From Glaciecola sp965660815 (GTDB lineage: Bacteria > Pseudomonadota > Gammaproteobacteria > Enterobacterales > Alteromonadaceae), in the NCBI GenBank assembly GCA_965660815.1, contig CBFIBG010000013.1, forward strand, positions 1 through 64,000: a DNA stretch of 64,000 nucleotides. The letters are read 5' to 3'. The translations under genes were made by a program, and so were the position numbers. Below the pieces are notes generated by a model, which was not told the origin of the DNA, did no database searches, and worked only from the letters and a program-made list of their open reading frames with translations. This document shows positions 45,179 to 53,730 of the stretch, in pieces (the first letter of the stretch is position 1; the number at the start of each line of letters is the position of its first letter).

Positions 45179-45784
45179 CTAATTTAATTCAAATGTAATG
45201 CGATTTTGAACACCAGCTACGGGTGTCGGTTCGCCGTTTATTACTCGAGGTTTGTATTTAAACTTAACCACGGCATCTAGAGCTGCCCGCTCAAATATCC
45301 CTTCAGGACTTGCTTCGATAACGATAGGATCAATTACCGCACCCGTTTCATTAACCGTAAATTCAACAATCACGTAGCCCTGTATCCCGCGCTGCATTGC
45401 TCTGCGTGGATAAACTGCCTGTACTTTTGTAATTGGCACGTACTCACCATCACCAGAATCCAGTGCTAACCCGCCATCTAGCGCAACGTCACCGCCCATG
45501 TCTGCGGCAAAATCCATTCCTCCTTGGCCCCCGTCGGGAGTGCTTGCTTCCATTGGAGGAGCTTCCATTTGCGGAGGTGGCTCTTGAGGTTTAGGTGGCT
45601 TACGAGGCTTCCTGTCTTTCTGTTGGACTTGTTGTTCCTGTTGAACTCGAACAAAGTCCAACACTTTACCCTGTGCCGGTTCCGTCAAGCTCGTATCGCC
45701 TGATGCAATAAGTGCTTGCATTAAAAAAAATAAGCCTAAAGTAATGAAGCCTGCTACGAATATGGCAATTAAATAGCGAAACAT
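45179..45784 (-). CDS. tonB: TonB2-type energy transducer
   Basis: A 201-residue TonB protein with an N-terminal membrane helix (about 5-27). A charged, proline-rich periplasmic spacer follows (KPRKPPKPQEPPPQ, residues about 58-72), then an unusual Gly/Asp-rich stretch (GGDVALDGGLALDSGDG). The TonB C-terminal domain (about 118-200) has YPRRAMQRGIQGYVIVEF and the terminal FELN. It carries proton-motive energy from ExbB/ExbD to outer-membrane receptors. The short length and the operon with a TtpC gene mark it as the TonB2 type. It is 3 bp from exbD. Confidence 0.95.
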   Translation of the reverse strand: MFRYLIAIFVAGFITLGLFFLMQALIASGDTSLTEPAQGKVLDFVRVQQEQQVQQKDRKPRKPPKPQEPPPQMEAPPMEASTPDGGQGGMDFAADMGGDVALDGGLALDSGDGEYVPITKVQAVYPRRAMQRGIQGYVIVEFTVNETGAVIDPIVIEASPEGIFERAALDAVVKFKYKPRVINGEPTPVAGVQNRITFELN

Positions 45785-45787
45785 AAT

Positions 45788-46192
45788 CTACTCTTCAGTA
45801 GCGACAGCAGCGTCGTCAATACCAGCAGCTCGGGTGGCGTCCAACACTTTCATCAGCATTTCAGTGGTAGATTTTTTATCTGCTTGGATCACCACTCCAC
45901 CCTGAGGATTTTCGGCATGCAATCGTTCAATATTAGCCTGGACCGCTCTTACGTCTACTCTGCGTTTGTTAATCCAGACTTCGTTGTTAGCGCTAATGGC
46001 CACCAAAATACTCGCTTTGTCTTTTTTCACCGCGGTCGACGCTTCTGGTCTGTTTACATCAATGCCTGCTTCTTTCACAAAAGAGGCAGTAACAATAAAG
46101 AATATCAGCATAATAAAAACAACATCGAGCATTGGAGTCATATCGATATTTGCTTCTTCCTCGTCCATCAAATTTTGAAAATGTTGCTTCAT
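45788..46192 (-). CDS. exbD: ExbD biopolymer transport protein
   Basis: A 134-residue ExbD/TolR protein. The single membrane helix (about residues 17-40) has the proton-path aspartate in IDMTPMLDVVFIMLIFF, the sequence hallmark of the family. The periplasmic domain follows. Works with ExbB and TonB. It lies between exbB and tonB in a close-packed operon. Confidence 0.96.
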   Translation of the reverse strand: MKQHFQNLMDEEEANIDMTPMLDVVFIMLIFFIVTASFVKEAGIDVNRPEASTAVKKDKASILVAISANNEVWINKRRVDVRAVQANIERLHAENPQGGVVIQADKKSTTEMLMKVLDATRAAGIDDAAVATEE

Positions 46193-46252
46193 AATTTTTC
46201 CTCAACACTACGGCTATTATTCATATTACAGCCGTATTTAATTATTGTTTGC

Positions 46253-46780
46253 CTAACCGAGCTGCCTATCAAGCGGAAGTGCCTCTTCCAAATGGGTTCG
46301 TTCTGCTTTAGAGCTTCGCATTAGCCATGCAGACGCAAATACCCCTGACAAGGCACCTACCATTCCCGCCATTGTAGGAATAGTGGCTTTGGATACACCA
46401 GATGCCATAGAGCGAGCATTACCACCGCCAGATATCGCCATGACATCAAACACCTCAATCATCCCAGTTACGGTTCCCATCAATCCCAATAAAGGACACA
46501 GAGCAACGAGCGCTTGGATAATTGGAATTGTGCCGGTAAGGCTCATAGTCAAACGTGAAATGTAAGCTTGTCTAATTTGCTCAGCATTCCAAGATGAACG
46601 TTCCTTTCGTCGCATCCACATTTCAACTACGTCTTTCTTCAGTTTTTTGTGCGTAATTTGGATGTACATCACTCTTTCTAAAATGAGTAACCACATCACA
46701 AATATAAGGACACCAATGGCTTTTAAAACACCACCACCGGTTTCCGTAAAATCTCTAATTGCTTCGAATAATTCTAGCAT
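46253..46780 (-). CDS. exbB: ExbB proton channel subunit
   Basis: A 175-residue MotA/TolQ/ExbB protein of the short ExbB2 type. It has three membrane helices (about 15-35, 85-110, 130-155). The conserved segment ALCPLLGLMGTVTGMIEVF is followed by the helix region ATIPTMAGMVGALSGVFA. It pairs with ExbD to form the proton channel that drives TonB. The gene is 15 bp after the TtpC-like gene and 60 bp before exbD. Confidence 0.95.
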   Translation of the reverse strand: MLELFEAIRDFTETGGGVLKAIGVLIFVMWLLILERVMYIQITHKKLKKDVVEMWMRRKERSSWNAEQIRQAYISRLTMSLTGTIPIIQALVALCPLLGLMGTVTGMIEVFDVMAISGGGNARSMASGVSKATIPTMAGMVGALSGVFASAWLMRSSKAERTHLEEALPLDRQLG

Positions 46781-46794
46781 TAAAGCCTCCCTTT

Positions 46795-48204
46795 CTATTT
46801 TGGAGAGCTTGAGCCAAGTTTCTCAGCGCGTTCTGCAATCACACCACTTGCCTGTTCTTGTAAAATGTACACGATGTTTTTACTACGAGTATTTAACATA
46901 GCGTATAACAGGGTGGTAGGAATGGCGACAACTAGGCCAAGCACAGTCGTGACAAGTGCGGTTGATATACCACCGGCCATTAGTTTAGGGTCACCCGTAC
47001 CAAATAATGTAATCTGCTGGAAGGTTACGATCATGCCCGTTACCGTTCCAAGAAGACCCATCAAAGGAGCGACAACGGAGATAATTTTAATAATTGTTAA
47101 GAACCGACTCAGCTTTGGCATTTCGCCTAAAATCGCTTCTGTTAAGTGAAGCTCCAATGCTTCAACGTCTGCATGCGGATATTTATCTCTCACTTGCAAC
47201 ACGCGGCCCAGAGGGTTGTTATCTTTAATCTTGTCTGATTTAAGTTGAGAATTAACTTTTGTTCTTATCAGAGTCAAACTAATAATTCTCTCAAGCGATA
47301 ATAAAAGAGCAACGGCGCCAACGGCTAGTATGATATAACCAACTAAACCACCCTGCTCTACTTTTTCTTTCAAGCTGGGCGCCTGAACCAACAATGCCAA
47401 AATAGAACCACCCGTTGGATCTAAACCAAATCTGACGATCTCGCCATTCGAATTTTCAATCGCTGATGCGGTATCTAAGAAGCGGTCTGCAGGCTGTCTA
47501 ATAAGTTCAGCAACTGTGCCTGTGGTGGAGTTATATTCTAGATATTTGCCATCAGCAACAAGCGCGAATGGCCCAACGCGTGTGACTTCTTTTTCTACCT
47601 TTTCACCGTCTGATTCGACCACTCCGGTGTTAAACGTCGTTACTTTGCCAGATTCTGTCATTTCTCTTTGTATTTCAAACCAAACTCTTTCTATCTCTTC
47701 GATTGAGGCCAGTTTAGATGAAGAGCCCATGGATTGAGCCATTTGATCTAAAAAGTCTGAACGGCCTGGTATTTGAGCACTGATGACAGAGTTCATGAAT
47801 TTATTTTTAGTATCTCCAGCAACTTGCTGTAGAACACCAAATAGCTCTTTTAGTGAACCTAAACGCACATCCAATGCGCCGTTTAAATCGCCTAACTTAA
47901 ATTCATTTTCTTCGAATTGTGTTTCTAGACGCTCTGACTCAAGAAGCATGGCATCTCGCCTCGCCCTCGTTTCTCTTAAAATTCTGTCTTGTTCTGCTCG
48001 TGCTGCAATAAACTCAGCTTCGCGCATTTGGTTTTGTTGTGACTGCGCAAATTTGCCCTCTTCAAGTTGTTGAAGAAGCGCGTCGAGATCTAATGCTTTT
48101 TCATTTTCTTGTTGAGCAGAAGCAACAGACGAAAGGCTCAATGCAAGCAACATAACTGAAGTAGATTTTATTGCTATTTTGACCAAAGGTTTAATAAATT
48201 GCAT
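46795..48204 (-). CDS. ttpC: TtpC-like MotA/TolQ/ExbB protein with periplasmic coiled coil
   Basis: A 469-residue protein with a signal-like N-terminal helix (residues 8-30, ending VASAQQ). A long charged coiled coil (about 33-115) and a periplasmic domain (to about 285) follow. A C-terminal TolQ/ExbB domain has helices near 285-305, 380-410 and 425-445, with the motif VAPLMGLLGTVTGMIVTF. This is the TtpC architecture, the fourth component needed for TonB2 function in Vibrio. It lies between the DUF3450 gene and exbB in the operon. Confidence 0.93.
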   Translation of the reverse strand: MQFIKPLVKIAIKSTSVMLLALSLSSVASAQQENEKALDLDALLQQLEEGKFAQSQQNQMREAEFIAARAEQDRILRETRARRDAMLLESERLETQFEENEFKLGDLNGALDVRLGSLKELFGVLQQVAGDTKNKFMNSVISAQIPGRSDFLDQMAQSMGSSSKLASIEEIERVWFEIQREMTESGKVTTFNTGVVESDGEKVEKEVTRVGPFALVADGKYLEYNSTTGTVAELIRQPADRFLDTASAIENSNGEIVRFGLDPTGGSILALLVQAPSLKEKVEQGGLVGYIILAVGAVALLLSLERIISLTLIRTKVNSQLKSDKIKDNNPLGRVLQVRDKYPHADVEALELHLTEAILGEMPKLSRFLTIIKIISVVAPLMGLLGTVTGMIVTFQQITLFGTGDPKLMAGGISTALVTTVLGLVVAIPTTLLYAMLNTRSKNIVYILQEQASGVIAERAEKLGSSSPK

Positions 48205-48225
48205 GTGTTATTTCCTACTTCTTAA

Positions 48226-49002
48226 TTAATCGGTCGTGGCGACGGGCACCATAATAAGGTTTGGTGCAAGTTGTTTCTTGGCCATTCTCAAGCCTTTTGT
48301 TATTTGTGTTCTATAGCTTGAATCAAGCTCTTCCCATTGGCGAGTCTGTTTATTCCAAACGCCTTGATTACTTCCGTCTCGGGTTTGATAAATTAAAGCC
48401 GTTCTTCCGATACGCAAAAAGTCGACGTCTCTTGGCTGGCTGCCAATCGTGTGCAGACCACTGTATGCTTCGATAGTGCGGCCATAATCCATTTCAACTT
48501 GGTAAGCTTCCATAACCCGACGGAATTTCTCTGATGGAGCCACGTTCGCTTTATCCATCATTGTCCTTAAGTCAGCTATACGATCACTCCTTTCTTGCTC
48601 TAGAAAAGGCACGTCCAGCTCTATAAATTGAGCCAGTCCATCGATCATATTGAGCATAAGAGGCGTGATTTGACGCTCGATCACACTCACTTCGTCTATC
48701 GCATCATTTAAGTCAATCATCTCTTGCTCTTGATTGGCTATCTGCTTACGCAACTGACCGTTATAAACATCTAGCCCTTCAATCTCTTTAAGCAGGGTTT
48801 TGTAGTCTTGCAACTTAGAATCAATTTGCTGTGTGATCCCATTAATAGTCTGCTGTGTTTGACGCGCAGAATCGTTTATTTCTTCAGCTTTTTTATTGGC
48901 TTCACTTAAATATTCTGACTCTTGAGCCATTAAAGATGTGGATATACCCCCGCAAGCAATACACATAATTGCTGTTGCGAAAATGGGACGAAAAACCTTC
49001 AT
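48226..49002 (-). CDS. DUF3450 periplasmic coiled-coil protein
   Basis: About 258 residues from ATG 49002 (AGGA seven bases upstream). The product starts MKVFRPIFATAIM, a normal signal peptide ending SLMAQE. An upstream in-frame ATG at 49029 lies nearly on the predicted transcription start, so it is unlikely. The first half is a coiled coil (many Gln, Glu, Asp). The rest matches DUF3450, recognised by FLEQERSDRIADLR, RRVMEAYQVEMDYGRTIEAY and LRIGRTALIYQT. DUF3450 is regularly encoded before ttpC-exbB-exbD-tonB in marine gammaproteobacteria and is probably an accessory part of that complex. It is the first gene of the operon, with a Pho-box-like site 50 bp upstream. Confidence 0.9.
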   Translation of the reverse strand: MKVFRPIFATAIMCIACGGISTSLMAQESEYLSEANKKAEEINDSARQTQQTINGITQQIDSKLQDYKTLLKEIEGLDVYNGQLRKQIANQEQEMIDLNDAIDEVSVIERQITPLMLNMIDGLAQFIELDVPFLEQERSDRIADLRTMMDKANVAPSEKFRRVMEAYQVEMDYGRTIEAYSGLHTIGSQPRDVDFLRIGRTALIYQTRDGSNQGVWNKQTRQWEELDSSYRTQITKGLRMAKKQLAPNLIMVPVATTD

Positions 49003-49054
49003 AATGCATTCCTGATCGTGCTTTAACATATGCGCGCTAGGATAGTAAGAATCT

Positions 49055-49072
49055 ATGACAGTTTTATTACAA
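49055..49072 (-). promoter_or_regulatory. Pho-box-like PhoB site before the TonB operon
   Basis: Minus strand TTGTAATAAAACTGTCAT matches the PhoB consensus CTGTCATAAAACTGTCAC at 15 of 18 positions (the last T is a permitted variant). Exactly ten bases downstream is TATCCT, a fair -10 hexamer, the spacing expected when PhoB replaces the -35 element. The predicted start of transcription is about 30 bases before the DUF3450 ATG. Confidence 0.65.
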
Positions 49073-49341
49073 ACGAGTAATTTTTAGATGGGGTCTGTGG
49101 TATGAAATTATGCAAAAGCTCAGTTGCTTTGGTGACTCCTCTATGACTATACCTCCTAGAGAAATAAAACAATAAGCTATGAGGTTAAGCCCTGTCTACC
49201 GTATTCTCTTCATGAAAGGCAATAGCAGAGCTTTCTGTTCTAAGTTGTTATCCCAACAGCACATATAAAAGACCGACAAGCAGCTAGACTGCCCATCACA
49301 GGACCGATGAAACGGCTACGAGGTTATTATTTAAGAAGATA

Positions 49342-50394
49342 TTACTGACTAGTTAACAGCATTTGTTGCTGCTTGAGTTGCATTCTCTTAGAAATCGAAA
49401 AGTATCCATTTTCAGCCACGATCGCTTGCCCTTCTTCGGACAAAACAAACTTCAAGAAAGTCTGCTCCAATGCGGAAAGTGGCTGTTTCGGCTCTTTATT
49501 AACGATCAGATACAAAAATCGGGTGTATGGATACCTGCTTTCTCTGAGGTTTTCTGGTGTTGGCAATAAGCTAGTATTATTGGTCTTAATGCCGACAGGC
49601 TTCACATTAGAGTTTTGATAACCCAGCGCTGCGTACCCAATTCCGCCTACGCTGGATGCAACACTTTGAACCACTGAAGCAGAACTTGGCATCTCATTGA
49701 CCGTTTTTAAAAAATCTCCATCGCACAGCGCCTTGTTCTTAAATAAGTCATAAGTACCTGATGCAGAATTTCGTCCGTAAAGCTGTATTTCTTGAGTGCC
49801 TCCAAACTTTTCAACGCCTAAATGACTCCACTTAGTCACATCCTTTGCACCTCCACAAAAGCGGGTAGCAGAAAATAAACTGTCGATTTGATTTAATGTT
49901 AATTCTTGCAGAGGGTTGTTTTTTTCCACATAAATCGCGATAGCGTCTATTGCGACAACAAAACTAGTGGGTTCGTAGCCATGTACGGATACAAACGCAT
50001 CGATTTCTTGCTCTGTTAACAATCGTGACATTGGCCCAATAGATGCGGTACCTTGTGTCAATGCTTGGCTAGCCGTCGAAGACCCGGTGGCTTGAATTTG
50101 AAACTTAACGTGGGGGTAAAACTCTTGAAAACGTTGTGCCCATTGCGCCATTAGACCTGCTAAGGTATCAGAACCAATCGACGTAATGGTTCCATAGACT
50201 CCTGGCGTCGACCTGTAATCTAGAGAAATAGAAATATGGTTGTTTAAACTTGCAGGCGCATTATTAATGGTACTTTGCTGCCCAAACACAAAAGAGCAAG
50301 TTAAAAAAAACATCAATGTTGCAACGCCAAGCGAATCAAAACAAGAAACTAGCGCTACTCCTTGCGGTCTAGAAATAGGCACTCTTTTAATCAT
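49342..50394 (-). CDS. pstS: PstS-like phosphate-binding protein
   Basis: About 350 residues. The chosen ATG 50394 has AGAGGA five bases upstream and overlaps the end of phoR by 8 bp. The product has an N-terminal region with a hydrophobic signal (about 20-38, ending FVFGQQ) and a periplasmic binding-protein fold. GSDTLAGLMAQW and ATGSSTASQAL look like the phosphate-binding loops, then YGRNSASGTYDLFKN and GIGYAALGYQ. Related to PstS and alkaline-phosphatase-like binding proteins of Alteromonadales. The pstCAB genes are not in this window. With phoB-phoR upstream, it forms one operon. Confidence 0.88.
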   Translation of the reverse strand: MIKRVPISRPQGVALVSCFDSLGVATLMFFLTCSFVFGQQSTINNAPASLNNHISISLDYRSTPGVYGTITSIGSDTLAGLMAQWAQRFQEFYPHVKFQIQATGSSTASQALTQGTASIGPMSRLLTEQEIDAFVSVHGYEPTSFVVAIDAIAIYVEKNNPLQELTLNQIDSLFSATRFCGGAKDVTKWSHLGVEKFGGTQEIQLYGRNSASGTYDLFKNKALCDGDFLKTVNEMPSSASVVQSVASSVGGIGYAALGYQNSNVKPVGIKTNNTSLLPTPENLRESRYPYTRFLYLIVNKEPKQPLSALEQTFLKFVLSEEGQAIVAENGYFSISKRMQLKQQQMLLTSQ

Positions 50395-51697
50395 TAGAAT
50401 CCTCTGCAATTAACTCTTCTGCAATTTTAAAAGAAAAAACACTCCCTTTACCAACAACACTTTTAACGTCTAGACTTGTATTATGGTGATGCAAAACGTG
50501 CTTAACAATCGAAAGGCCCAGACCAGAACCACCCGTTTTGCGTGATCGAGCCTTATCCACTCTATAAAATCTTTCGGTAAGGCGCCGAAGATGTTTATCT
50601 TCAATTCCGTCACCATCATCGGTCACAGAGAACAATGCAAAATTGGCCACTTGCTTCCATTCTACCTCAATTTTTCCGTTATCGGGTGTATAGTGAATCG
50701 CGTTAAATACTAAATTAGAACAAGCGCTACGAAGTTCTGTCTCTACGCCATATATATGAAGGTTAGCATCAATTTTAAAGGTAATTTGATGATGTTTTTG
50801 TTTATTAAGTGCATCGGCTTCTAGTCGTATTTGTTCGAACATTTGAGGCATATCTATGACATTTTCAAAAATTCTGTCAGATGATGATTCTATCCTCGAT
50901 AAAATCAAAAGATCTTCAATTAGAGTTTGCATCCTTCTCGTTTGTGAGCCCATTTCAGACAAGGCTTTAGACACTATGGGAGGTTGTTCAGATGTACTGG
51001 TTTCAAGGACTTCCAGATAGCCATTGATTACAGTCAATGGCGTCTTTAATTCATGCGACACATTGGCGACAAAGTCTTTTCGCATTTCTTCTAACTGAGA
51101 TACTCTAGAAATATCTCGGATAATTAGCAGTAGCTGGTCTTCTCCATATTCCATCACCCTATACTCAAATACTTTATTTGGGTTAGTAGGTGCAGGGACT
51201 TCAATGGGATGACGAAAATCTCCAGCATGAAGAAACTCGATAAAAATAGGATGGCGAATTAAGTTATCTATTCTTCTGCCGTTGTCATCAGGCCATTTCA
51301 AACCAAGCTCAATACGTGCATTTTTATTACACCAAATAATTCTAGCCTGCTTATTTATAACCACAATGGCATCGGGTAAAGCTTCCGAACCCTCCCTAAA
51401 TCGCTTTATAAGCTCGCCCAAGTTCTTCCGTTTACTGCGGTTTCTGCGTTGAAGATAATACACCCCCTCATATATATGATGCCAAATCCCTGATGCTTGC
51501 GGGGGAGTCATAGCTCGACTTTGCCAAAGCCATCTAGTAAGACGATACAGGTGAAAGTAATTTGAACCAATTAAAACAACTAAAGCAATGATCAGAGTCA
51601 GCGTTAATTGATCAATAAAAAAACCAAATGCGACCACCACAAATATGAAAATGGCAAGTCTTAAAAGCGTTCGTGACCACGATTGGGGGTAATACAT
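50387..51697 (-). CDS. phoR: PhoR phosphate-sensing histidine kinase
   Basis: A 436-residue kinase with two N-terminal membrane helices (about residues 10-28 and 30-48). A PAS domain (about 95-205; LPDAIVVINKQARIIWCN) and HisKA with the acceptor His in VANVSHELKTPLTVINGY follow. HATPase (NLVFNAIHYT, DDGDGI, GGSGLGLSIV) ends the protein. Standard PhoR layout and length. It phosphorylates PhoB when phosphate is scarce. It starts 23 bp after phoB and overlaps pstS. Confidence 0.96.
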   Translation of the reverse strand: MYYPQSWSRTLLRLAIFIFVVVAFGFFIDQLTLTLIIALVVLIGSNYFHLYRLTRWLWQSRAMTPPQASGIWHHIYEGVYYLQRRNRSKRKNLGELIKRFREGSEALPDAIVVINKQARIIWCNKNARIELGLKWPDDNGRRIDNLIRHPIFIEFLHAGDFRHPIEVPAPTNPNKVFEYRVMEYGEDQLLLIIRDISRVSQLEEMRKDFVANVSHELKTPLTVINGYLEVLETSTSEQPPIVSKALSEMGSQTRRMQTLIEDLLILSRIESSSDRIFENVIDMPQMFEQIRLEADALNKQKHHQITFKIDANLHIYGVETELRSACSNLVFNAIHYTPDNGKIEVEWKQVANFALFSVTDDGDGIEDKHLRRLTERFYRVDKARSRKTGGSGLGLSIVKHVLHHHNTSLDVKSVVGKGSVFSFKIAEELIAEDSND

Positions 51698-51720
51698 TTA
51701 AAAGGCTGTTATTTTTTATG

Positions 51721-52410
51721 TCATGATTTTACTGAAAAACGGTAACCCGATCCTCTAACGGTTTGGATCATACTATCATGGCCATTGCTTGAAATCGCTT
51801 TTCTTAGGCGTCTGATATGAACATCCACAGTGCGATCTTCTACGTAAACATTAGTCCCCCAAACATTGTCAAGCAATTGTTCCCGACTATACACACGCTC
51901 TGGATGAGTCATAAAAAAGTGCAGTAATTTAAATTCCGTCGGTCCCATGTCGATAGGTTGGTCATGACTGGTGACTCTGTGGGAAACGGGTTCAAGTACT
52001 AAACCATCAAATTCAATGGGCTCTTCTTTAGATGTGGGGGTAACTCTACGCATGACCGCTTTTATGCGTGCTACTAACTCTTTTGGCGAGAAGGGCTTTG
52101 TCACATAATCATCAGCACCTGCTTCAAGACCACGTATTTTATCGTCTTCTTCACTACGTGCAGTGAGCATAATAACTGGTATCTCTTTTGCAAACTCATG
52201 TTGTTTGAGTTTTTTAGCAAGCTGAACACCGCTGCCACCAGGCAACATCCAATCTAATAAGATGAGATCAGGGTAAGGTTCACAAATTTTTTCTAAGCCT
52301 ACGTCGTAATCTTCAGCTTCTACAACATTAAAACCTGACTGCTCCAATACAAAGCTCAACATATCCCTAATCGGAGCCTCATCTTCTACTAATAGAATAG
52401 TTCGTGACAT
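51721..52410 (-). CDS. phoB: PhoB response regulator
   Basis: About 229 residues, an OmpR-type regulator. The receiver (VEDEAPIRDMLSFVLEQSGF, phospho-acceptor in LILLDWMLPGGSG, TKPFSPKELVARIKAV) is nearly identical in motif to E. coli PhoB. The winged helix (about 135-228) has EFKLLHFFMTHPERVYSREQ and DVHIRRLRKAI. I choose ATG 52410 (SRTILLVEDE), which matches the E. coli start; an in-frame ATG at 52431 would add seven residues, and neither has a clear ribosome site. A Pho box lies 52 bp upstream, so autoregulation is likely. Confidence 0.96.
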   Translation of the reverse strand: MSRTILLVEDEAPIRDMLSFVLEQSGFNVVEAEDYDVGLEKICEPYPDLILLDWMLPGGSGVQLAKKLKQHEFAKEIPVIMLTARSEEDDKIRGLEAGADDYVTKPFSPKELVARIKAVMRRVTPTSKEEPIEFDGLVLEPVSHRVTSHDQPIDMGPTEFKLLHFFMTHPERVYSREQLLDNVWGTNVYVEDRTVDVHIRRLRKAISSNGHDSMIQTVRGSGYRFSVKS

Positions 52411-52461
52411 TTTCTTTTTTACTCGTGGCATAAAAATTTGTCCGTATTATTAGAGGCATGT

Positions 52462-52479
52462 GTGACAGTTTTATGAAAC
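52462..52479 (-). promoter_or_regulatory. Pho box of phoB
   Basis: Minus strand GTTTCATAAAACTGTCAC matches the PhoB consensus at 16 of 18 positions. AATAAT, a good -10, begins ten bases downstream. The site fits autoregulation of phoB-phoR-pstS. Confidence 0.75.
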
Positions 52480-52919
52480 ATATGAGGAAATAAGTCAAGA
52501 AATGAATTTTGGCTAAGTGAATTATAGGGTTGGAAATCGATATTTATTCTTAGTTTGATTAAGTATGTGCGTGGTTGGAACAGATTTTATTAACGATCTT
52601 AAATCGGCCAAAATGCCAACGAAAGACATAGCATACGAAAGGTCATTTATTCAATCATCCGGTGGCGGAGGGAAGTAAATGTTTTTGCCTTGTGTGGTGC
52701 ACATACACTCAAACTGTAGACTTTAATATTGTTTGATAAAATGTTTGTTATGGTTTCTTATTCGCTCACACTCATTTTTAAAAGAAGAAAAACAGTAGAG
52801 ATTTAAACTTGAATGAAATTCAAATCGTTAGTGGTGCGAGCGAATTATCATAAGGTGAGGAAAAACATGTCATAAACCAGTTTCTGCACCAACCCAATAA
52901 AATATAAGGATTAGTATAA
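52480..52919. other. divergent non-coding region upstream of phoB
   Basis: About 440 bases. A 37-codon frame at 52565-52678 lacks a ribosome site and is not called. AAGGATT before 52920 serves the next gene. Otherwise nothing recognised. Confidence 0.4.
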
Positions 52920-53132
52920 ATGGTTAATAAAATTTTTATCAAGTTATCCGTTCTTAGATTAACTACACTAGTTTTCCTAATTGCCATCACCTATGCAGTA
53001 ATGTTGGTTTCGAACTCTGAATTTGGTCGAAATCTAGAAAATTATTTAATCGCATTTTTCTTTTGTGTAGCTTTTTGGTTTTGTTATTTCTTTGGCAGTG
53101 AGCAAACAAAACGTGACGGCGAAGATTCCTAA
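52920..53132 (+). CDS. small two-helix membrane protein
   Basis: A 70-residue protein with two hydrophobic segments (about residues 8-30 and 40-58) joined by a short polar loop, and a charged tail (EQTKRDGEDS). AAGGA lies nine bases before the ATG. No family recognised. It lies between phoB (divergent) and the inverted-repeat-bounded element, so it may be an accessory gene. The function is unknown. Confidence 0.55.
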   Translation: MVNKIFIKLSVLRLTTLVFLIAITYAVMLVSNSEFGRNLENYLIAFFFCVAFWFCYFFGSEQTKRDGEDS

Positions 53133-53139
53133 ATTAAAT

Positions 53140-53164
53140 GGGCTATTTGCATTCTAAGGTTGGA
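53140..53164 (+). repeat. left terminal inverted repeat
   Basis: Begins GGCTATTTGCATTCTAAGG and ends TTGGAA; pairs with 53731-53755 at 24 of 25 positions. Confidence 0.8.
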
Positions 53165-53276
53165 AATTGAAAATCTGGTAAAATGGCGAAAACTCCGTTT
53201 TGTGCAAAACTTGGTAGGAATCCTCTGTATAGTTAAAGTCGGCTAAAGACAGAAGCAATCGTTAGTTGAACTCTCA

Positions 53277-53539
53277 TTATGTGCGCTTGGATACATCAGA
53301 TCGATGTCCAACTTTTATTACTTACACAACCAACTCATTGCCTCTTATTTCATAGATTATTCGGTACAGACCTTGCCTAATTCGATAAAGATTTTGACCA
53401 CTTAATTTTATAGCACCATCTCGTTGTGGATTTTCAGTGAGGCTGTCGATTTTAGCTAGTATTCGTTTGACATCCGTTTTTAGTATTGTCTTAAAATCTT
53501 TAGACACGGATTTTTGAAAGTAACTTTATATTTTCCCAT
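53277..53539 (-). pseudogene. broken RelE/ParE-family toxin
   Basis: Three pieces of one toxin-like protein can be joined. The ATG at 53539 gives MGKYKVTFK. Then a one-base deletion in an A-run (near 53510) shifts the frame. The body follows: SVSKDFKTILKTDVKRILAK, DGAIKLSGQNLYRIRQGLYR and IIYEIRGNELVV. A TAA at 53322-53324 stops it. Beyond it the frame continues VIKVGHRSD to 53277, as in intact RelE/ParE toxins. With a frameshift and a nonsense codon it cannot make a normal toxin. The ATG overlaps the end of the antitoxin remnant, the usual antitoxin-first order. Confidence 0.75.
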
Positions 53540-53708
53540 CTGCTTCCAAGCTATTTAACAACTCCTCATATGATAACTCGGATTCATTAGTACGTTGCCT
53601 GACTGCAGCAAGAACCTCTTAGTTGTCGCTCGCAACCAGTGTCATAACTTCAGCTATACGCAAAAGCCGACCCTTATATTTTATTTTCCAACCACCAGCG
53701 GGTTTTAC
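53526..53708 (-). pseudogene. broken antitoxin partner
   Basis: An open stretch directly before the toxin remnant and overlapping its ATG by 14 bp. It reads GRLLRIAEVMTLVASDN, then a stop (TAA at 53619-53621), then EVLAAVRQRTNESELSYEE and LLNSLEADGKI, ending at 53526. The acidic tail is typical of antitoxins. No proper start codon is present at the upstream end (a stop lies just before). The palindrome at 53714-53729 may be the former operator. Confidence 0.6.
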
Positions 53709-53713
53709 GTATT

Positions 53714-53729
53714 ACGACTTATAAGTCGT
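53714..53729. promoter_or_regulatory. 16-bp palindrome ACGACTTATAAGTCGT
   Basis: A perfect palindrome just upstream of the antitoxin remnant and inside the right inverted repeat. Likely an autoregulatory operator of the ancestral toxin-antitoxin module. Confidence 0.5.
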
Positions 53730-53730
53730 C

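Noticed and set aside
45884..46324. 146-codon plus-strand frame over exbD and exbB
   Set aside because: A shadow of the minus-strand exbD/exbB genes, which have clear family motifs.
52565..52678. 37-codon frame beginning MCVVGTDF
   Set aside because: No ribosome site, no recognisable pattern and no hydrophobic segment; it may be chance in a 440-bp non-coding region.
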